A DNA stretch of 55,086 bases from Sphingobacteriales bacterium (GCA_015655115.1 JAATFQ010000255.1:1-55086); one strand, 5' to 3'. Shown: positions 15,850-25,466, numbered from the stretch's first letter. A program made the numbers and translations. The notes: a model not told the origin generated them from the sequence alone.

Positions 15850-16236
15850 ATTATAATGTATATATATTATTAAATGGTAATATTTTATTTAGCATTGTAT
15901 TATCAACGGTAACCCTCAGTTACTTCTAACTTATTTATAACGATTACTAAATCGTTGAACTCCTAAAAATTGTATAATTCTCCCTTCCAGGGATCCGAAT
16001 CACCTTATTAAATAGCTCACCTTGGTGCTATGCAGTAAGTATAATATTTTACAATTGGCAATTATAGTCATTCCTAACCCAACTCAAAAATAAATTACTT
16101 ATTTATAATTTTGCGCGATAAACAATATAATACATAACTTTCGGAAGCTGCGAATCAATGAAGGTGAAAAATCACGCACAACAAAGAGAATATCAACCTT
16201 TTTAACGCATTTGCTTTGCTTAATCTTCCTTATTGC
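15850..16236. other. Upstream region of the ROK gene, with a small palindrome
   Basis: No supported gene. AACGATT (15939-15945) and AATCGTT (15950-15956) form a 7-bp inverted repeat about 90 bases upstream of the ROK start and could be an operator. The remainder is AT-rich and shows nothing recognised. Confidence 0.35.
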
Positions 16237-16997
16237 CTACGCAAGATCACCGTGGCCCCCAGTTACAAAATGGTTGTGGCCAGTAATGTAGGATGCCCTA
16301 TCGGAAACTAAAAAAGCAATTGTTTCTGCTATTTCTTCTGCCGTTCCGGCTCTGCGCTGTGGAATGGCTGCAAAAAGCTGTTCAGTGGAGATACCCATTG
16401 CAGCGGTAAGCTGCTCGCGCCCTTCATCACCTCCAGGTGTAATAATAGCACCAGGCGTAACCAGATTTACCCGTACACCAGCTGGTGCAAGTTCCTTTGC
16501 CAGGGATTTCGTATAGCTGTTCAGCGCTGCTTTAGCTGATCCATAGTGTGCCAGGAACCATGAAAAGGAAGAAGTCCGCCAGCTGAAATATTGACAATTG
16601 CACCAGAACCACTTTCACGCAGAGCCTGCAATAATGGGCTTGTTACACGTACTGCACTCATGAAATTAATTATCAGTGATTCTATCCACTCGTCATCAGA
16701 AATTTGTTCGATGCCCGGAAGCTTTGGGGTGGCAGCACCTACGTTATTTACCAGTATATCGAGTCCACCAAAGATGTTTAGTGTTTCTTCTGAAATTGTA
16801 TTGGCACCTGCCAGTGTACTTATATCAGCTTGAATAAAGGTGGCTCCTGCCGGAGTTTGCTCATGACGTGAGCGCGCAGTAACTATTACAGTTGCTCCTC
16901 CATCAATGAGGCGTTGTGCAGTTGCAGCACCAATCCCACGTGAGCCACCTGTTACAAGGGCTTTTTTCCCTTTAAATTCATTTGAGTAATCTTTCAT
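16237..16997 (-). pseudogene. Short-chain dehydrogenase gene with a frameshift
   Basis: The first part encodes MKDYSNEFKGKKALVTGG with SRGIG, NNVG and the serine region NISAGG, in one frame down to the LPFHGSW segment near 16550. The rest continues in another frame: AHYGSAKAALNSYTKSLAKEL (carrying the Tyr/Lys pair), RVNLVTPGAIITPGG and YITGHNHFVTGGHGDLA, ending at TAG (16237-16239). A single-base indel near 16550 would restore a complete SDR of about 253 residues. Sequence and layout relate it to the intact SDR at 21214. The Crp/Fnr gene lies directly upstream on the same strand. Confidence 0.85.
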
Positions 16998-17127
16998 TTT
17001 TATCTTGATTTTACTTGTTATATCTTTTTTGATAGACAAATCAAAGTTCAGATTATGTGCTGAAAGAAAACGTGAAGTAGATTACCAAATGCCAGTGAAG
17101 CAGTTCATCTATTTTTATTTGGCTTTG

Positions 17128-17709
17128 TCAGCTAATCTTTTGATTACGGATCCTGGAGAGAAATTCTCTTGTCATTCCTAAATAGGATGCTATGATATAA
17201 AGTGGAAACCTTTGCAGGAATGCAGGATATTTTTGGGCAAACTCCTGATATCGCTGTTCCGCTGACAGATTTAAATGTGATATAACCCTCCTTTGCCACA
17301 TAACAGCAATTTCTTGCGATTTTTTCATCATTAACATTGTATACCCGGGGATTTTTTCCAGCAACAGTTGCTCACTTTCATAACTCCATTGGATCAGTGT
17401 ACTGTCTTCCATAGCTTCAACAAATAAAGTTGCCGGCGCCTGAAACAGAAAGCTGCCAGCATCACCTATAAATCCGTTATCCACCGCCAAAGAAATCGTA
17501 TGTTCTTGTCCGTCTTTACTTATGAAAAAAGCCCTTAATGCGCCATTGATCACAAATGTTCGGTATTTAGAAACAAAACCTGGCTGTTCAACAAACTGTT
17601 TACGTTTCACTTTTCTGATTTGTAGTACTGAAACAAATAAATCCTTCTCTTCGTCATTAAAACTGATTTCCGGTGCAATGTAGTCGAGTAATGGAGAAAA
17701 GTCCTGCAT
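17128..17709 (-). CDS. Crp/Fnr-family transcriptional regulator
   Basis: A 193-residue protein with an N-terminal cyclic-nucleotide-binding-like barrel (QFVEQPGFVSKYRTFVINGALR, then DGQEHTISL), a dimerisation helix with LNLSAEQRYQEF, and a C-terminal HTH in RFPLYIIASYLGMTREFLSRIR. It is 130 bases upstream of the frameshifted SDR gene on the same strand, so the SDR/regulator pair may have lost its enzyme partner. It is distinct from, but similar in layout to, the Crp/Fnr gene at 11395. Confidence 0.92.
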   Translation of the reverse strand: MQDFSPLLDYIAPEISFNDEEKDLFVSVLQIRKVKRKQFVEQPGFVSKYRTFVINGALRAFFISKDGQEHTISLAVDNGFIGDAGSFLFQAPATLFVEAMEDSTLIQWSYESEQLLLEKIPGYTMLMMKKSQEIAVMWQRRVISHLNLSAEQRYQEFAQKYPAFLQRFPLYIIASYLGMTREFLSRIRNQKIS

Positions 17710-18068
17710 AGTTTAAAGATACACAAATGCTTATTTACTAAGAATCTTCCTAATATGAAAAGATCTTTGAAATCCTGTGGTTCGAGCTTTATAATTCCGG
17801 ATCTCCCCCACCGGAGATTAAACCAAAATCTTCCTTTTCATGCGACAGAGGCATATTACAAAATGGGCAAAACCAAAACCTACAAGTGCTTTAGAGAGAG
17901 GTTGTCCCCATAGCCGGACTAAAGTCGAACCGCTTTAAGCAAGATTCATATCAAATTGCTTTAATACAGCAAAATAGCGCAGGATTTTAGAATTCTTTCC
18001 AAAATAAACTTAACCACCTTATGTAGAATCAGATATAAGTTTGCTTGTAATTACTAAACTTAGAAACA
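17710..18068. other. Non-coding stretch between Crp/Fnr gene and RhuM fragment
   Basis: No supported gene on either strand. The promoter of the minus-strand Crp/Fnr gene should lie near 17710-17780. A GTTCGA-containing segment near 17785 recalls a tRNA T-arm, but no cloverleaf can be built. Confidence 0.4.
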
Positions 18069-18209
18069 ATGCAGAATGATCAGATAATTATTTATGAAAC
18101 TGAAAGCGGCGAGACCGTAATTGATGTAAGGCTGGAAAATGAAACTATTTGGCTTACCCAAAAGCAAATTATTGAACTCTTTCAATCCAGTAAATCCCCG
18201 CTCGAATAA
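18069..18209 (+). pseudogene. RhuM-family gene, N-terminal fragment
   Basis: An ATG opens 46 codons reading MQNDQIIIYETESGE, then TVIDVRLENETIWLTQKQI and IELFQSS, then TAA. This is the typical N-terminus of RhuM/virulence proteins, which usually exceed 300 residues and often sit with restriction-modification or other defence genes. No continuation is found downstream. It indicates past presence of a mobile or defence-associated segment. Confidence 0.72.
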
Positions 18210-18354
18210 TGGAAAGACAATTCCCAACAACGAAAAAATTAGATTAACTGTGGGGCATAAGGAAAAAATGATGTGTGTGTAAATCAAAGATATGATAACA
18301 CTTGTTATCGCAGTAAAAATCAATTATCTATCTTACACCCTCAAAACCAATGAA

Positions 18355-19161
18355 ATGGACTTTACCAGAATTACGCCACATCCTGATTTAGATGAATTTA
18401 TTGAATGTTATTGGATGATGTACAGCGATGATTCAGTGCCGATCGTTGAGAAGATTATCCCCGATGGGTTTACAGAAATAATTTTCAATTACAGAGATGT
18501 TTACAAATCCAAAACTATTGGAGACTGGAATTTGCAATCACCAAACTTGCTGGCGGGGCAACTCAAAACCTTTTTTTATCTCCAGAATACGGGTAGTACC
18601 GGTTCTGTTGCTGTCAAATTGAAACCTGCAGCATTAACCCAGTTATTTGGCCTCAGCATGGATCAGTACGTGGATAAAATTGTTGATCTGGACTCCTTTC
18701 CAAATTCAGAATTTAAACAATTAAAAGAAAAAATACTAACATGTGTCAGCATTGGTAGCAATATACAGGTGCACTTTATAAAAAGAATTCTAGACGATTA
18801 TTTTGCTTTACTTATTCCAAAGGCTTCAGAAAACCCCTTAAAAGAACCTCTTGAGCTTATCTTTAATTCACATGGAATAGTTACTGTAGCAGAAATAGTA
18901 GCAATTGCCGGTGTTGGCGAACGGCAGCTGGAACGCCTGTTTAAAAAATATATCGGCCTGTCTCCAAAATACTATGCACGGATTATCCGGTTCAATTATA
19001 TTTTTAAATTAATTAAATCAAAAAAAAATAGTTGGGCAGAAATTGTTTATAAATCTGGATATTACGATCAATCGCATTTCATCCAAAATTTCAAGGCTTT
19101 TACTGGCGAAGATCCTTCATCCTACTTTTTTGAAAAAAAAACATGGCTAACTTCTTCCTGA
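18355..19161 (+). CDS. AraC-family regulator with DUF6597-like sensor domain
   Basis: About 268 residues. The N-terminal half (ITPHPDLDEFIECYWMMYSDD, then EKIIPDGFTEIIFNY) is the DUF6597-type sensor seen in many Bacteroidota AraC proteins. The C-terminus carries two HTH motifs: VAIAGVGERQLERLFKKYIG, then WAEIVYKSGYYDQSHFIQNFKAFTG with the SPKYYARIIRF linker between them. The start is placed at ATG 18355, giving MDFTRITPHPDL, because the 21 residues upstream are not conserved. It precedes the DUF6265 gene by 75 bases. Confidence 0.92.
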   Translation: MDFTRITPHPDLDEFIECYWMMYSDDSVPIVEKIIPDGFTEIIFNYRDVYKSKTIGDWNLQSPNLLAGQLKTFFYLQNTGSTGSVAVKLKPAALTQLFGLSMDQYVDKIVDLDSFPNSEFKQLKEKILTCVSIGSNIQVHFIKRILDDYFALLIPKASENPLKEPLELIFNSHGIVTVAEIVAIAGVGERQLERLFKKYIGLSPKYYARIIRFNYIFKLIKSKKNSWAEIVYKSGYYDQSHFIQNFKAFTGEDPSSYFFEKKTWLTSS

Positions 19162-19236
19162 ACAAATAGTATACTAAGTCGGATTTATACAATACTATAA
19201 TGGAAAGCAAACTTATTTTTGATAACAAAAAACAAA

Positions 19237-19710
19237 ATGAGCACTAAAAAACTACTCCTTATTATTTCTTTGCTTTTATTGATACAGATCAGCAATGCAC
19301 AGGAAAGTAATAAACAAAAATTTAAAAAGCTGGAATGGCTGACGGCAAAATGGATCCGGACTAATTCAATTGCAGGTCATTCCGGTTATGAGACATGGAG
19401 TAAAGTTTCCGATTTAAAGCTAAGTGGCAAGGGTGTTACCCTTAAAGGAAATGAGGTCATTTTTACTGAGAACCTGGAATTAATTGTAAATGGAATTGAT
19501 ATTTTTTATGTGGTGAGATTGACCGGCGAGAAGAAACCCGTCTACTTTAAGCTAACTTTACTAAATAATAATGGCTTTACATGTGAAAACCGAGCGCATG
19601 ACTTCCCAAAAAAGATAACCTATAAACGTAGCGGTAAGTATGTAAAAGCGGTGATTTCAGGTAACGGCAAGAGCATTGATTATATTTTTGTACGCGAAAA
19701 GGCTAGGTAA
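19237..19710 (+). CDS. Exported DUF6265-family protein
   Basis: About 157 residues from the ATG giving MSTKKLLLIISLLLLIQISNAQ, a clear signal peptide with cleavage after SNA. The mature part has the DUF6265 pattern: KLEWLTAKWIRTNS, GYETWSKVSD, KGVTLKGN, YFKLTLLNNNGFTCENRAHDFPKKI and SGNGKSIDYIF. The fold is probably a lipocalin-like barrel and the function is unknown. It lies downstream of, and on the same strand as, the AraC gene at 18355. Confidence 0.87.
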   Translation: MSTKKLLLIISLLLLIQISNAQESNKQKFKKLEWLTAKWIRTNSIAGHSGYETWSKVSDLKLSGKGVTLKGNEVIFTENLELIVNGIDIFYVVRLTGEKKPVYFKLTLLNNNGFTCENRAHDFPKKITYKRSGKYVKAVISGNGKSIDYIFVREKAR

Positions 19711-19951
19711 GATATCTACAAGTCACAACACTTGCCACGGATTCCTAATATTTGAATCTTTGAATGAAAGCTTGTAAAGCCTTACACTGTGTTATGAACA
19801 ATCATCATCTCATGTACCAAGAGAAAAAACGGCAAGATGAAATGTCGGAATCTTTAGTAATTTATGAGAAAAAGGTCATATTAATCCAGAAGGGTCTCAA
19901 TGCCAGACCGCTGGCAGCTGTTAAATTATATAGCAGGAAAATTAGATGAGT
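19711..19951. other. Intergenic stretch, no supported gene
   Basis: Short open frames exist on the plus strand, but none has a recognisable family pattern. The stretch lies between the DUF6265 gene and the SMR remnant. Confidence 0.4.
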
Positions 19952-20218
19952 CTAATGGGCATTTGTTTTGGAGAAGAAATTGAGGACAACTACCCCTGCT
20001 ACGATAAGCAGAATACCAATAAGTGCCGGAATGTCAAATTTTGTTTTAAAAACCACTACAGATATTATAGCGGTCAAAACGATACCCAAACCTCCCCAAA
20101 TTGCATAGGCAACACCAAGAAGTATAAACTTCAGGGCAATAGATAAAAAGTAAAAACAGGCTAAATAAGCAACTACGGCAATAACTGCAAAACTTATATT
20201 TGATTTACGTAATTTTGT
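19952..20218 (-). pseudogene. SMR multidrug transporter gene, 5' truncated
   Basis: The minus strand encodes a FTKLRKSN segment, then four-helix SMR sequence including SIALKFILLGVAYAIWGGLG, then IPALIGILLIVAGVVVLNFF, ending at TAG (19952-19954). The diagnostic YAIWGGLG block identifies the EmrE/SugE group. The first 20-30 residues, including the membrane-embedded glutamate helix and a start codon, are missing: homology stops at the start of the divergent AraC gene (20222). A recombination joint at about 20218 removed the 5' end. Confidence 0.75.
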
Positions 20219-20221
20219 AAA

Positions 20222-21121
20222 ATGATAGGTTTAGAAACTATAGAAGATTTTTATAGCAGGCAGTTTACTTCGATTCCTGCCCACTTTAAAGATGAAATAG
20301 GCCATTTTAATGTGTTTAAATTTGATGCGGTAAATGACTGTGGCACCAAACCGGCACCTTATAATATCCGGGCGTATTTTAAAATCTGTTTCATCGTCGG
20401 CAAAAATGAAGTCTCTTTTTCCGATAGTACAATACAAATCGAAAAACAAGCGCTTTTGTTCGGCAACCCGCAGGCCCCTTATAGCTGGCAACATCTCAGT
20501 GAAGAGCAAAGAGGCTATTTCTGTATCTTTTCGCCCAATTTTTTTCATCACTTTGGTGATCCAGGTAAATATGCTGTTTTTCAATCCAACGGTATACCGG
20601 TAATAGAACTTACTGATGATCAAGCACAAAATGTAGAGCGGTTGTTTGCAGATATGTATGCTGATTGGACTTCTAACTATCTTTTCAAATATGATAGGAT
20701 GCGTGTTTTAGTTTATGAACTCTTGCATCTTGCCACAAAAACACAGCCTATAAAAAGCTGCCAGAGAAATTTCTCAAGTGCTTCTGTCAAAATCGCCACA
20801 CAATTTCTGGAACTTCTTGAACAACAATTTCCGATAGCAGATATGGGTGTCCCTCTTCGCCTGCGTTCTTCGTCCGACTTCGCTGAATATCTTTCCATAC
20901 ATGTAAACCATCTCAATAAAGTGTCACAGGAAGTCCTGCATAAACCAACTTCAGTAATTATCCACGAAAGGATTTTGTTAGAGGCAAAGATATTGTTAAA
21001 ACATACTACAAAAGCAGTTTCTGAAATTGCTTTTGATTTGGGATTTAAAGAAAAAACACATTTTAACAACTTCTTTAAAAAACATACCCAAATCAGCCCT
21101 ACCCAATTCAGGATTATTTGA
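20222..21121 (+). CDS. AraC-family transcriptional regulator
   Basis: A 299-residue regulator with a cupin-like N-terminal half (FDAVNDCGTKPAPYNIRAYFK, FGNPQAPYSW, YFCIFSPNFFHHFG) and a C-terminal pair of HTH motifs: FAEYLSIHVNHLNKVSQEVLH, then AVSEIAFDLGFKEKTHFNNFFK with the QISPTQFRII end. It begins at the joint with the truncated SMR gene and is followed, 92 bases downstream on the same strand, by an SDR whose expression it probably controls. Effector unknown. Confidence 0.93.
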   Translation: MIGLETIEDFYSRQFTSIPAHFKDEIGHFNVFKFDAVNDCGTKPAPYNIRAYFKICFIVGKNEVSFSDSTIQIEKQALLFGNPQAPYSWQHLSEEQRGYFCIFSPNFFHHFGDPGKYAVFQSNGIPVIELTDDQAQNVERLFADMYADWTSNYLFKYDRMRVLVYELLHLATKTQPIKSCQRNFSSASVKIATQFLELLEQQFPIADMGVPLRLRSSSDFAEYLSIHVNHLNKVSQEVLHKPTSVIIHERILLEAKILLKHTTKAVSEIAFDLGFKEKTHFNNFFKKHTQISPTQFRII

Positions 21122-21213
21122 TTTTTGTAACAACGGCTTTGATTTTCGTTACCATTGGGTATTGTTTATGCGCCACCTTTGCTCCTATTAATCGCATATA
21201 TAGAAATACAAAA

Positions 21214-22005
21214 ATGGATAACATTCAAAATTACAAAGATCTTACAGGAAAAATAGCCCTGGTAACAGGAGGAACAAAAGGGATTGGAAAAGCAATTGCA
21301 GACCAGCTGGAAAAGGCAGGCGCTAAAGTCATTGTCACTGCCAGAAATCGGCCTGATCAAATTAATCAAGGGCATCATTTCATCCCGGCAGATGTAACAC
21401 AGCCTGATGAGGTAAATAAACTTGCACAAGAAATCAATGACAAATTTGGTGCGTTAAACATCCTGATTAACAACGTCGGTGGACTTACTGCTCCAGTTGG
21501 GGGATTTAGCACCTTAACTGACCAGGATTGGGAACACGAATTGCAGTTGAATCTGTTAGCAGCCATCCGGTTGGACAGACTATTATTACCATTAATGCTC
21601 AATCGAAAAAATGGTGTAATCATTCATATCTCTTCTGTCGCTGGTAAACAGTCTTTATGGCATCTCAATATGGCATATGCAGTTTCCAAAGCCGCATTGA
21701 ACAGTTACAGTAAGGCATTATCCAATGAATTGGCAAGCAAAGGAATCCGTGTACTCACCGTATCGCCGGGAGCAACGAGAACACCTGCAATGGAAAAGAT
21801 TGTTGAAGATTTTGCTGCTTCCGTTGGTCTCTCTGTAGAAGAAGGTATGCAGCAATTACTTAGTCAGGTTGGCGGCATACCGATGGGTAGAATGTCAGAA
21901 CCTGAAGAGGTGGCAACGCTGGTTCATTTTCTGGTATCACCAGGAGCAGCTTATCTTACAGGAGCAAATTATCTAATTGACGGCGGAGCCTTGCCGGTGG
22001 CATAA
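21214..22005 (+). CDS. Short-chain dehydrogenase (SDR)
   Basis: A classical SDR of 263 residues from the ATG giving MDNIQNYKDLTGK. Cofactor motif TGGTKGIG (18-25), structural NNVG (86-89), catalytic Ser140/141 and YAVSK with Tyr155 and Lys159. The C-terminal YLTGANYLIDGG block completes the fold. A longer in-frame start at 21118 would overlap the AraC gene and adds a non-family hydrophobic stretch, so it is rejected. It is the nearest intact relative in this window of the frameshifted SDR at 16237. Substrate unknown. Confidence 0.92.
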   Translation: MDNIQNYKDLTGKIALVTGGTKGIGKAIADQLEKAGAKVIVTARNRPDQINQGHHFIPADVTQPDEVNKLAQEINDKFGALNILINNVGGLTAPVGGFSTLTDQDWEHELQLNLLAAIRLDRLLLPLMLNRKNGVIIHISSVAGKQSLWHLNMAYAVSKAALNSYSKALSNELASKGIRVLTVSPGATRTPAMEKIVEDFAASVGLSVEEGMQQLLSQVGGIPMGRMSEPEEVATLVHFLVSPGAAYLTGANYLIDGGALPVA

Positions 22006-22211
22006 TTTTGAAATTAAAATCTGAAAATACGGCTGCTTTCATAAGTGATGTATTTCACATTTAGATAAATAGGCTAATATCATCCAGTCAAAAAAGTTTA
22101 TTCTTCATTGGTGACAGCATACTAGTTGTCACCAACTTTGCAATTCAAAAAAAATATAGCAAACAAGATCATTGCTGCAGTGTTCCATGAATGACTGGCA
22201 ATTAATTTACT

Positions 22212-22925
22212 ATGATTGTAAACTATACTGAATCCGGATGGCAGATCATTACTCAACGTTCTCATGGCTTGCTTGCGGCGCAGATTTGTGCACACTGGAA
22301 GAAAGACAAACAACCCTCACGATGGATAGAAACACTGATTGCAACAGCCGAGCATGATGATGTTTACAATGAATTTGAAAACGACAACCTATTAAATGAT
22401 CAGGGAGGGCCTGTAAATTTTAAAAATACGGACTTTGAGCTTTCCTACGGAGAACGTCTGATTGCGATGGCGGAGACTAAAAGTGCGTACATTGCCTTGC
22501 TGATATCCAGACACATTCAATTTGTACACGGGAAAGACCCGAAGGCACAGAAGTTTATCTCAAACTTGATAACAAAAGAAAAATCCTGGACTAAATTTGC
22601 CCACACCTCAAAAAGAGAAGTAGATCGTAGTTACGCGCTCCTCGAATTCTGTGACGCCTTCTCTTTGCTGATTTGTCAGGGGCTTGTACAACCAGAACAG
22701 CGAAAAATAGAAATCAGCAATGGCCCTGATGGAAAAATTTATGACATGCATAGCCGCGGGGAGCGCCTTATTGTGTTTCCGTGGCCATTTGAAACTAACC
22801 TCTTTTCAGTAACTTATGAATCGCGCACCTTATCTGCGCTAACTTTTCAGAGTACTGCACAATTTCGTCGGGCAGTTGAACAAGCTGAGGTCGTAACACA
22901 CGTGATTAAAATTGCAAATACTTAA
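22212..22925 (+). CDS. DUF3891 family protein
   Basis: A 237-residue soluble protein with the DUF3891 pattern: ITQRSHGLLAAQICAHW near the N-terminus, IATAEHDDVYNEF, then SYALLEFCDAFSLLICQG. The conserved His/Asp residues in SHGLLA, AEHDD and EFCDAFS resemble an HD-type metal site, so a hydrolase is conceivable (inference). It is on the same strand as the large gene at 23120, 194 bases upstream of it. No signal peptide. Confidence 0.85.
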   Translation: MIVNYTESGWQIITQRSHGLLAAQICAHWKKDKQPSRWIETLIATAEHDDVYNEFENDNLLNDQGGPVNFKNTDFELSYGERLIAMAETKSAYIALLISRHIQFVHGKDPKAQKFISNLITKEKSWTKFAHTSKREVDRSYALLEFCDAFSLLICQGLVQPEQRKIEISNGPDGKIYDMHSRGERLIVFPWPFETNLFSVTYESRTLSALTFQSTAQFRRAVEQAEVVTHVIKIANT

Positions 22926-23119
22926 TTCAATAATAGATCATGGGTAAGCGATTCAAAGATTCAGTAACATTTTAATAATAGGTAGCCGCCATGCTCTTCA
23001 GTTAAATCATTTATCTGGCTGGCTTTAGTTAAAGGTAATACAACCCAGTGGAATAATGTTAAAACAAAGACTGCCATTCATTAGTTATTGTAAAATTCCG
23101 AACCACTAATTACTGTATT

Positions 23120-25330
23120 ATGAATGGATTATCACCCTGGGCAGTTTCCGCAAATTTTGAATTGGCAGATGAGCCAGAAGCATTGGTTTGCAGAAAGATC
23201 CGGGACTTTAATTTTACCGTCTATTGTACTAACGACTCACTCTGGATTTCAGTCCTCCTGCCTAAAGGCGGGACAATGGCTTTCCGTGCTGTCTACTCCG
23301 CCGGAGCAAGCTTAAACGTTGGTCAGCTCACTACTTCTGATAGTGGCTGTGAAATAGTGTTAAGCAGCAAGATAGGTACGTTTACAGTTGGTATCGGGAT
23401 GATCAATGATAACACGTATCCGGTGCTTCATTACAACACTGTATTAAAGCCAGCAAAAGATTTGACCATCCCCTATTGGCCAAGAGATATTATCGCGACT
23501 GGCAAAAGTGGAAATGCTGAGAACATCTTCGGTAAGATCCATGCTAGCCAGGTAGGAACCCGCTCAGGTATGCTCTATATGAGTATGACCAAACCAAAAT
23601 CTGGTTCAGTATTATATTTACAGAACCTGACGGCTCTGGCAGCTTATTGCCAGCAAACGGAAACTTCGGCGGGGAATACAGTTGGAGGAAACTGGCCGGA
23701 AATGGGTTTTGCACTTCCGCCCTGCACGGATAAATCGCTGCAAGCTGATCGGGAAGTATGTATTAATGACGCATTTGTAGCTTTTGATGCGCAGGTTCCG
23801 GCAGATGAGGCGGCCATGATGCGCCAATATCTTGATCTGTTAGCCAGAGTGTATTTATTGTTGCCTAAACCAGAAACTGCCTATCAACCATGGCCAGATA
23901 TTTTAGACAGCGGATTGAAGGACTTGTTAGAAAACGCAGGTTGTACTTCACAGGTGGGTGATAATGAATATTTTAACGCGTATGTGAGCGATCATGAAAC
24001 TCCTCCTGAGATTATGGTGCAGTTAGCGGTATTACTGCCGCTGGTGGATTATGTGGAATGGGGCGGAGCAGAACTTAAGATCATGAAAACAATCAGGAAG
24101 GGCCTGCCGGAATTTTACGATAAAGATCTGGGAACAATCATGAGATGGTTACCTGCTGCTGAGGGAAAGCTTAAAGGTGAAGAGGAACAGAAAGTACCTA
24201 AGGTAATGGATTCCTGGTATCTCCACCACCCCTTGCTCAATTTATCGAGATTAGCTTTAAAAGGTGATAAGATTGCAAAAGAATTGTTTCTTGGTTCTAT
24301 AGATTATGCCATTAAAGTGGCGAAACATTTCAAATATAAATGGCCTGTATTCTATAAAATGGATACACTGGAAGTGGTCAAAAAAGAGACAGCTGAAGGT
24401 AAGGGTGGCGAAAAGGATGTTGCTGGACTCTATGCACATATCATGATCCAGGCTTGGGAAATTACAGGTGAAGACCGGTTTTTGAAGGAAGCGGAGCGCG
24501 CTGCTAAAACACTGGCAGGTTATGGTTTTGAAATCTTTTACCAGGCTAACAATACGGCATTCTCCTCCGGAGCACTGCTTCGTCTCTATAAGATCACGAA
24601 GAATGAACTGTATCTCGACCTAAGTTATATGTGCCTTGCCAGTATATTCAAGAATGTGCAGTTATGGGACTGCAATTATGGCTATGGAAAAAATCTTCCT
24701 ACGTTTTTTGCCTTGTTTCCATTAAATGACGCACCTTATACAGCTGTTTATGAAGAGCAGGAAGTATTTTGCGCATTGCACGACTATTTGAAGCATAGTA
24801 AGGGTGTAAATATTTTGCCTTCGGTAAAATTGCTGATTGCGGAATATATCCGGTTCCTTGTTAACCGTGCAGCATATTACTATCCTACAATGCTCCCTGA
24901 TGAAATGCTTGAAGATGAAGCAAAAGTAGGAGAAGTAAACAAAAATCTATGGATCGCATTGGAAGATCTGCATGATGGATGGGAAAAATCAGGTTCTGTG
25001 GGACAAGAAGTATATGGTGCAGGCAATGCCTTTGGGATTCTGCCAAGACATTATTTCCATATACATAAAGAGGATTTCTATGTGTATGTTGATTATCCTA
25101 CGGCTGACTTTAAAACTGGAAAAAAAAAGCAGGTTACTTTGAAAGTTCTGGGAGATGAAGGTTTAACCTGCAGATTAATGCTGGTGAAAAAAGGATCGGG
25201 TAAACTACCGGATTTTGAGGTAAGTTACCGAGGCGATAAGGAACCAATCAAAGGTCAACCTGTAAAAGATGGCCATATTGCATATGAAGTAAAGGGAGAT
25301 CAGACCATAGAAATAAGCTGGAAGCGCTGA
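23120..25330 (+). CDS. Large uncharacterised protein, possible alpha/alpha-toroid
   Basis: A 736-residue protein without signal peptide or membrane segments. I do not recognise its family. The layout suggests an N-terminal beta-rich part (about 1-220), a long helical middle with repeated helix-pair spacing (about 225-650, with DVAGLYAHIMIQAWEITGED and AKTLAGYGFEIFYQANN), and a beta-rich C-terminus (about 660-736). That three-part plan resembles glycosidases and polysaccharide lyases with an (alpha/alpha)6 toroid, but no catalytic motif can be named. Neighbour: DUF3891 gene upstream. Confidence 0.8.
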   Translation: MNGLSPWAVSANFELADEPEALVCRKIRDFNFTVYCTNDSLWISVLLPKGGTMAFRAVYSAGASLNVGQLTTSDSGCEIVLSSKIGTFTVGIGMINDNTYPVLHYNTVLKPAKDLTIPYWPRDIIATGKSGNAENIFGKIHASQVGTRSGMLYMSMTKPKSGSVLYLQNLTALAAYCQQTETSAGNTVGGNWPEMGFALPPCTDKSLQADREVCINDAFVAFDAQVPADEAAMMRQYLDLLARVYLLLPKPETAYQPWPDILDSGLKDLLENAGCTSQVGDNEYFNAYVSDHETPPEIMVQLAVLLPLVDYVEWGGAELKIMKTIRKGLPEFYDKDLGTIMRWLPAAEGKLKGEEEQKVPKVMDSWYLHHPLLNLSRLALKGDKIAKELFLGSIDYAIKVAKHFKYKWPVFYKMDTLEVVKKETAEGKGGEKDVAGLYAHIMIQAWEITGEDRFLKEAERAAKTLAGYGFEIFYQANNTAFSSGALLRLYKITKNELYLDLSYMCLASIFKNVQLWDCNYGYGKNLPTFFALFPLNDAPYTAVYEEQEVFCALHDYLKHSKGVNILPSVKLLIAEYIRFLVNRAAYYYPTMLPDEMLEDEAKVGEVNKNLWIALEDLHDGWEKSGSVGQEVYGAGNAFGILPRHYFHIHKEDFYVYVDYPTADFKTGKKKQVTLKVLGDEGLTCRLMLVKKGSGKLPDFEVSYRGDKEPIKGQPVKDGHIAYEVKGDQTIEISWKR

Positions 25331-25432
25331 GTTAATGATTGAACTTATTACCTTTTGGAAATAGGGTCTTACTACCGATATCGTCACCTTACTTATCTAT
25401 ATATGTTTTATCCAGTTATCTGGCTTGTGCAC

Positions 25433-25466
25433 AAAAAAAACCGCCATCCCTCTAAAACTTTGACGG
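25433..25466 (-). terminator. Orphan terminator-like hairpin on the minus strand
   Basis: Read on the minus strand, CCGTCA (complement of 25461-25466) and TGGCGG (complement of 25441-25446) can pair with one G-U, followed directly by eight T residues (25433-25440). No minus-strand gene precedes it, so it could end a small antisense or regulatory RNA starting near 25500-25570. The flanking genes are both on the plus strand. Confidence 0.35.

Noticed and set aside
17780..17820. GTTCGA with nearby CCGGA/TCCGG pairs, possible attachment site in a tRNA end
   Set aside because: No tRNA body and no integrase nearby; the pairing is short.
19764..19949. Short plus-strand frame with a GLNARPLA segment reminiscent of HPr
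   Set aside because: Only one short block resembles HPr; the rest does not fit and the length is too small.
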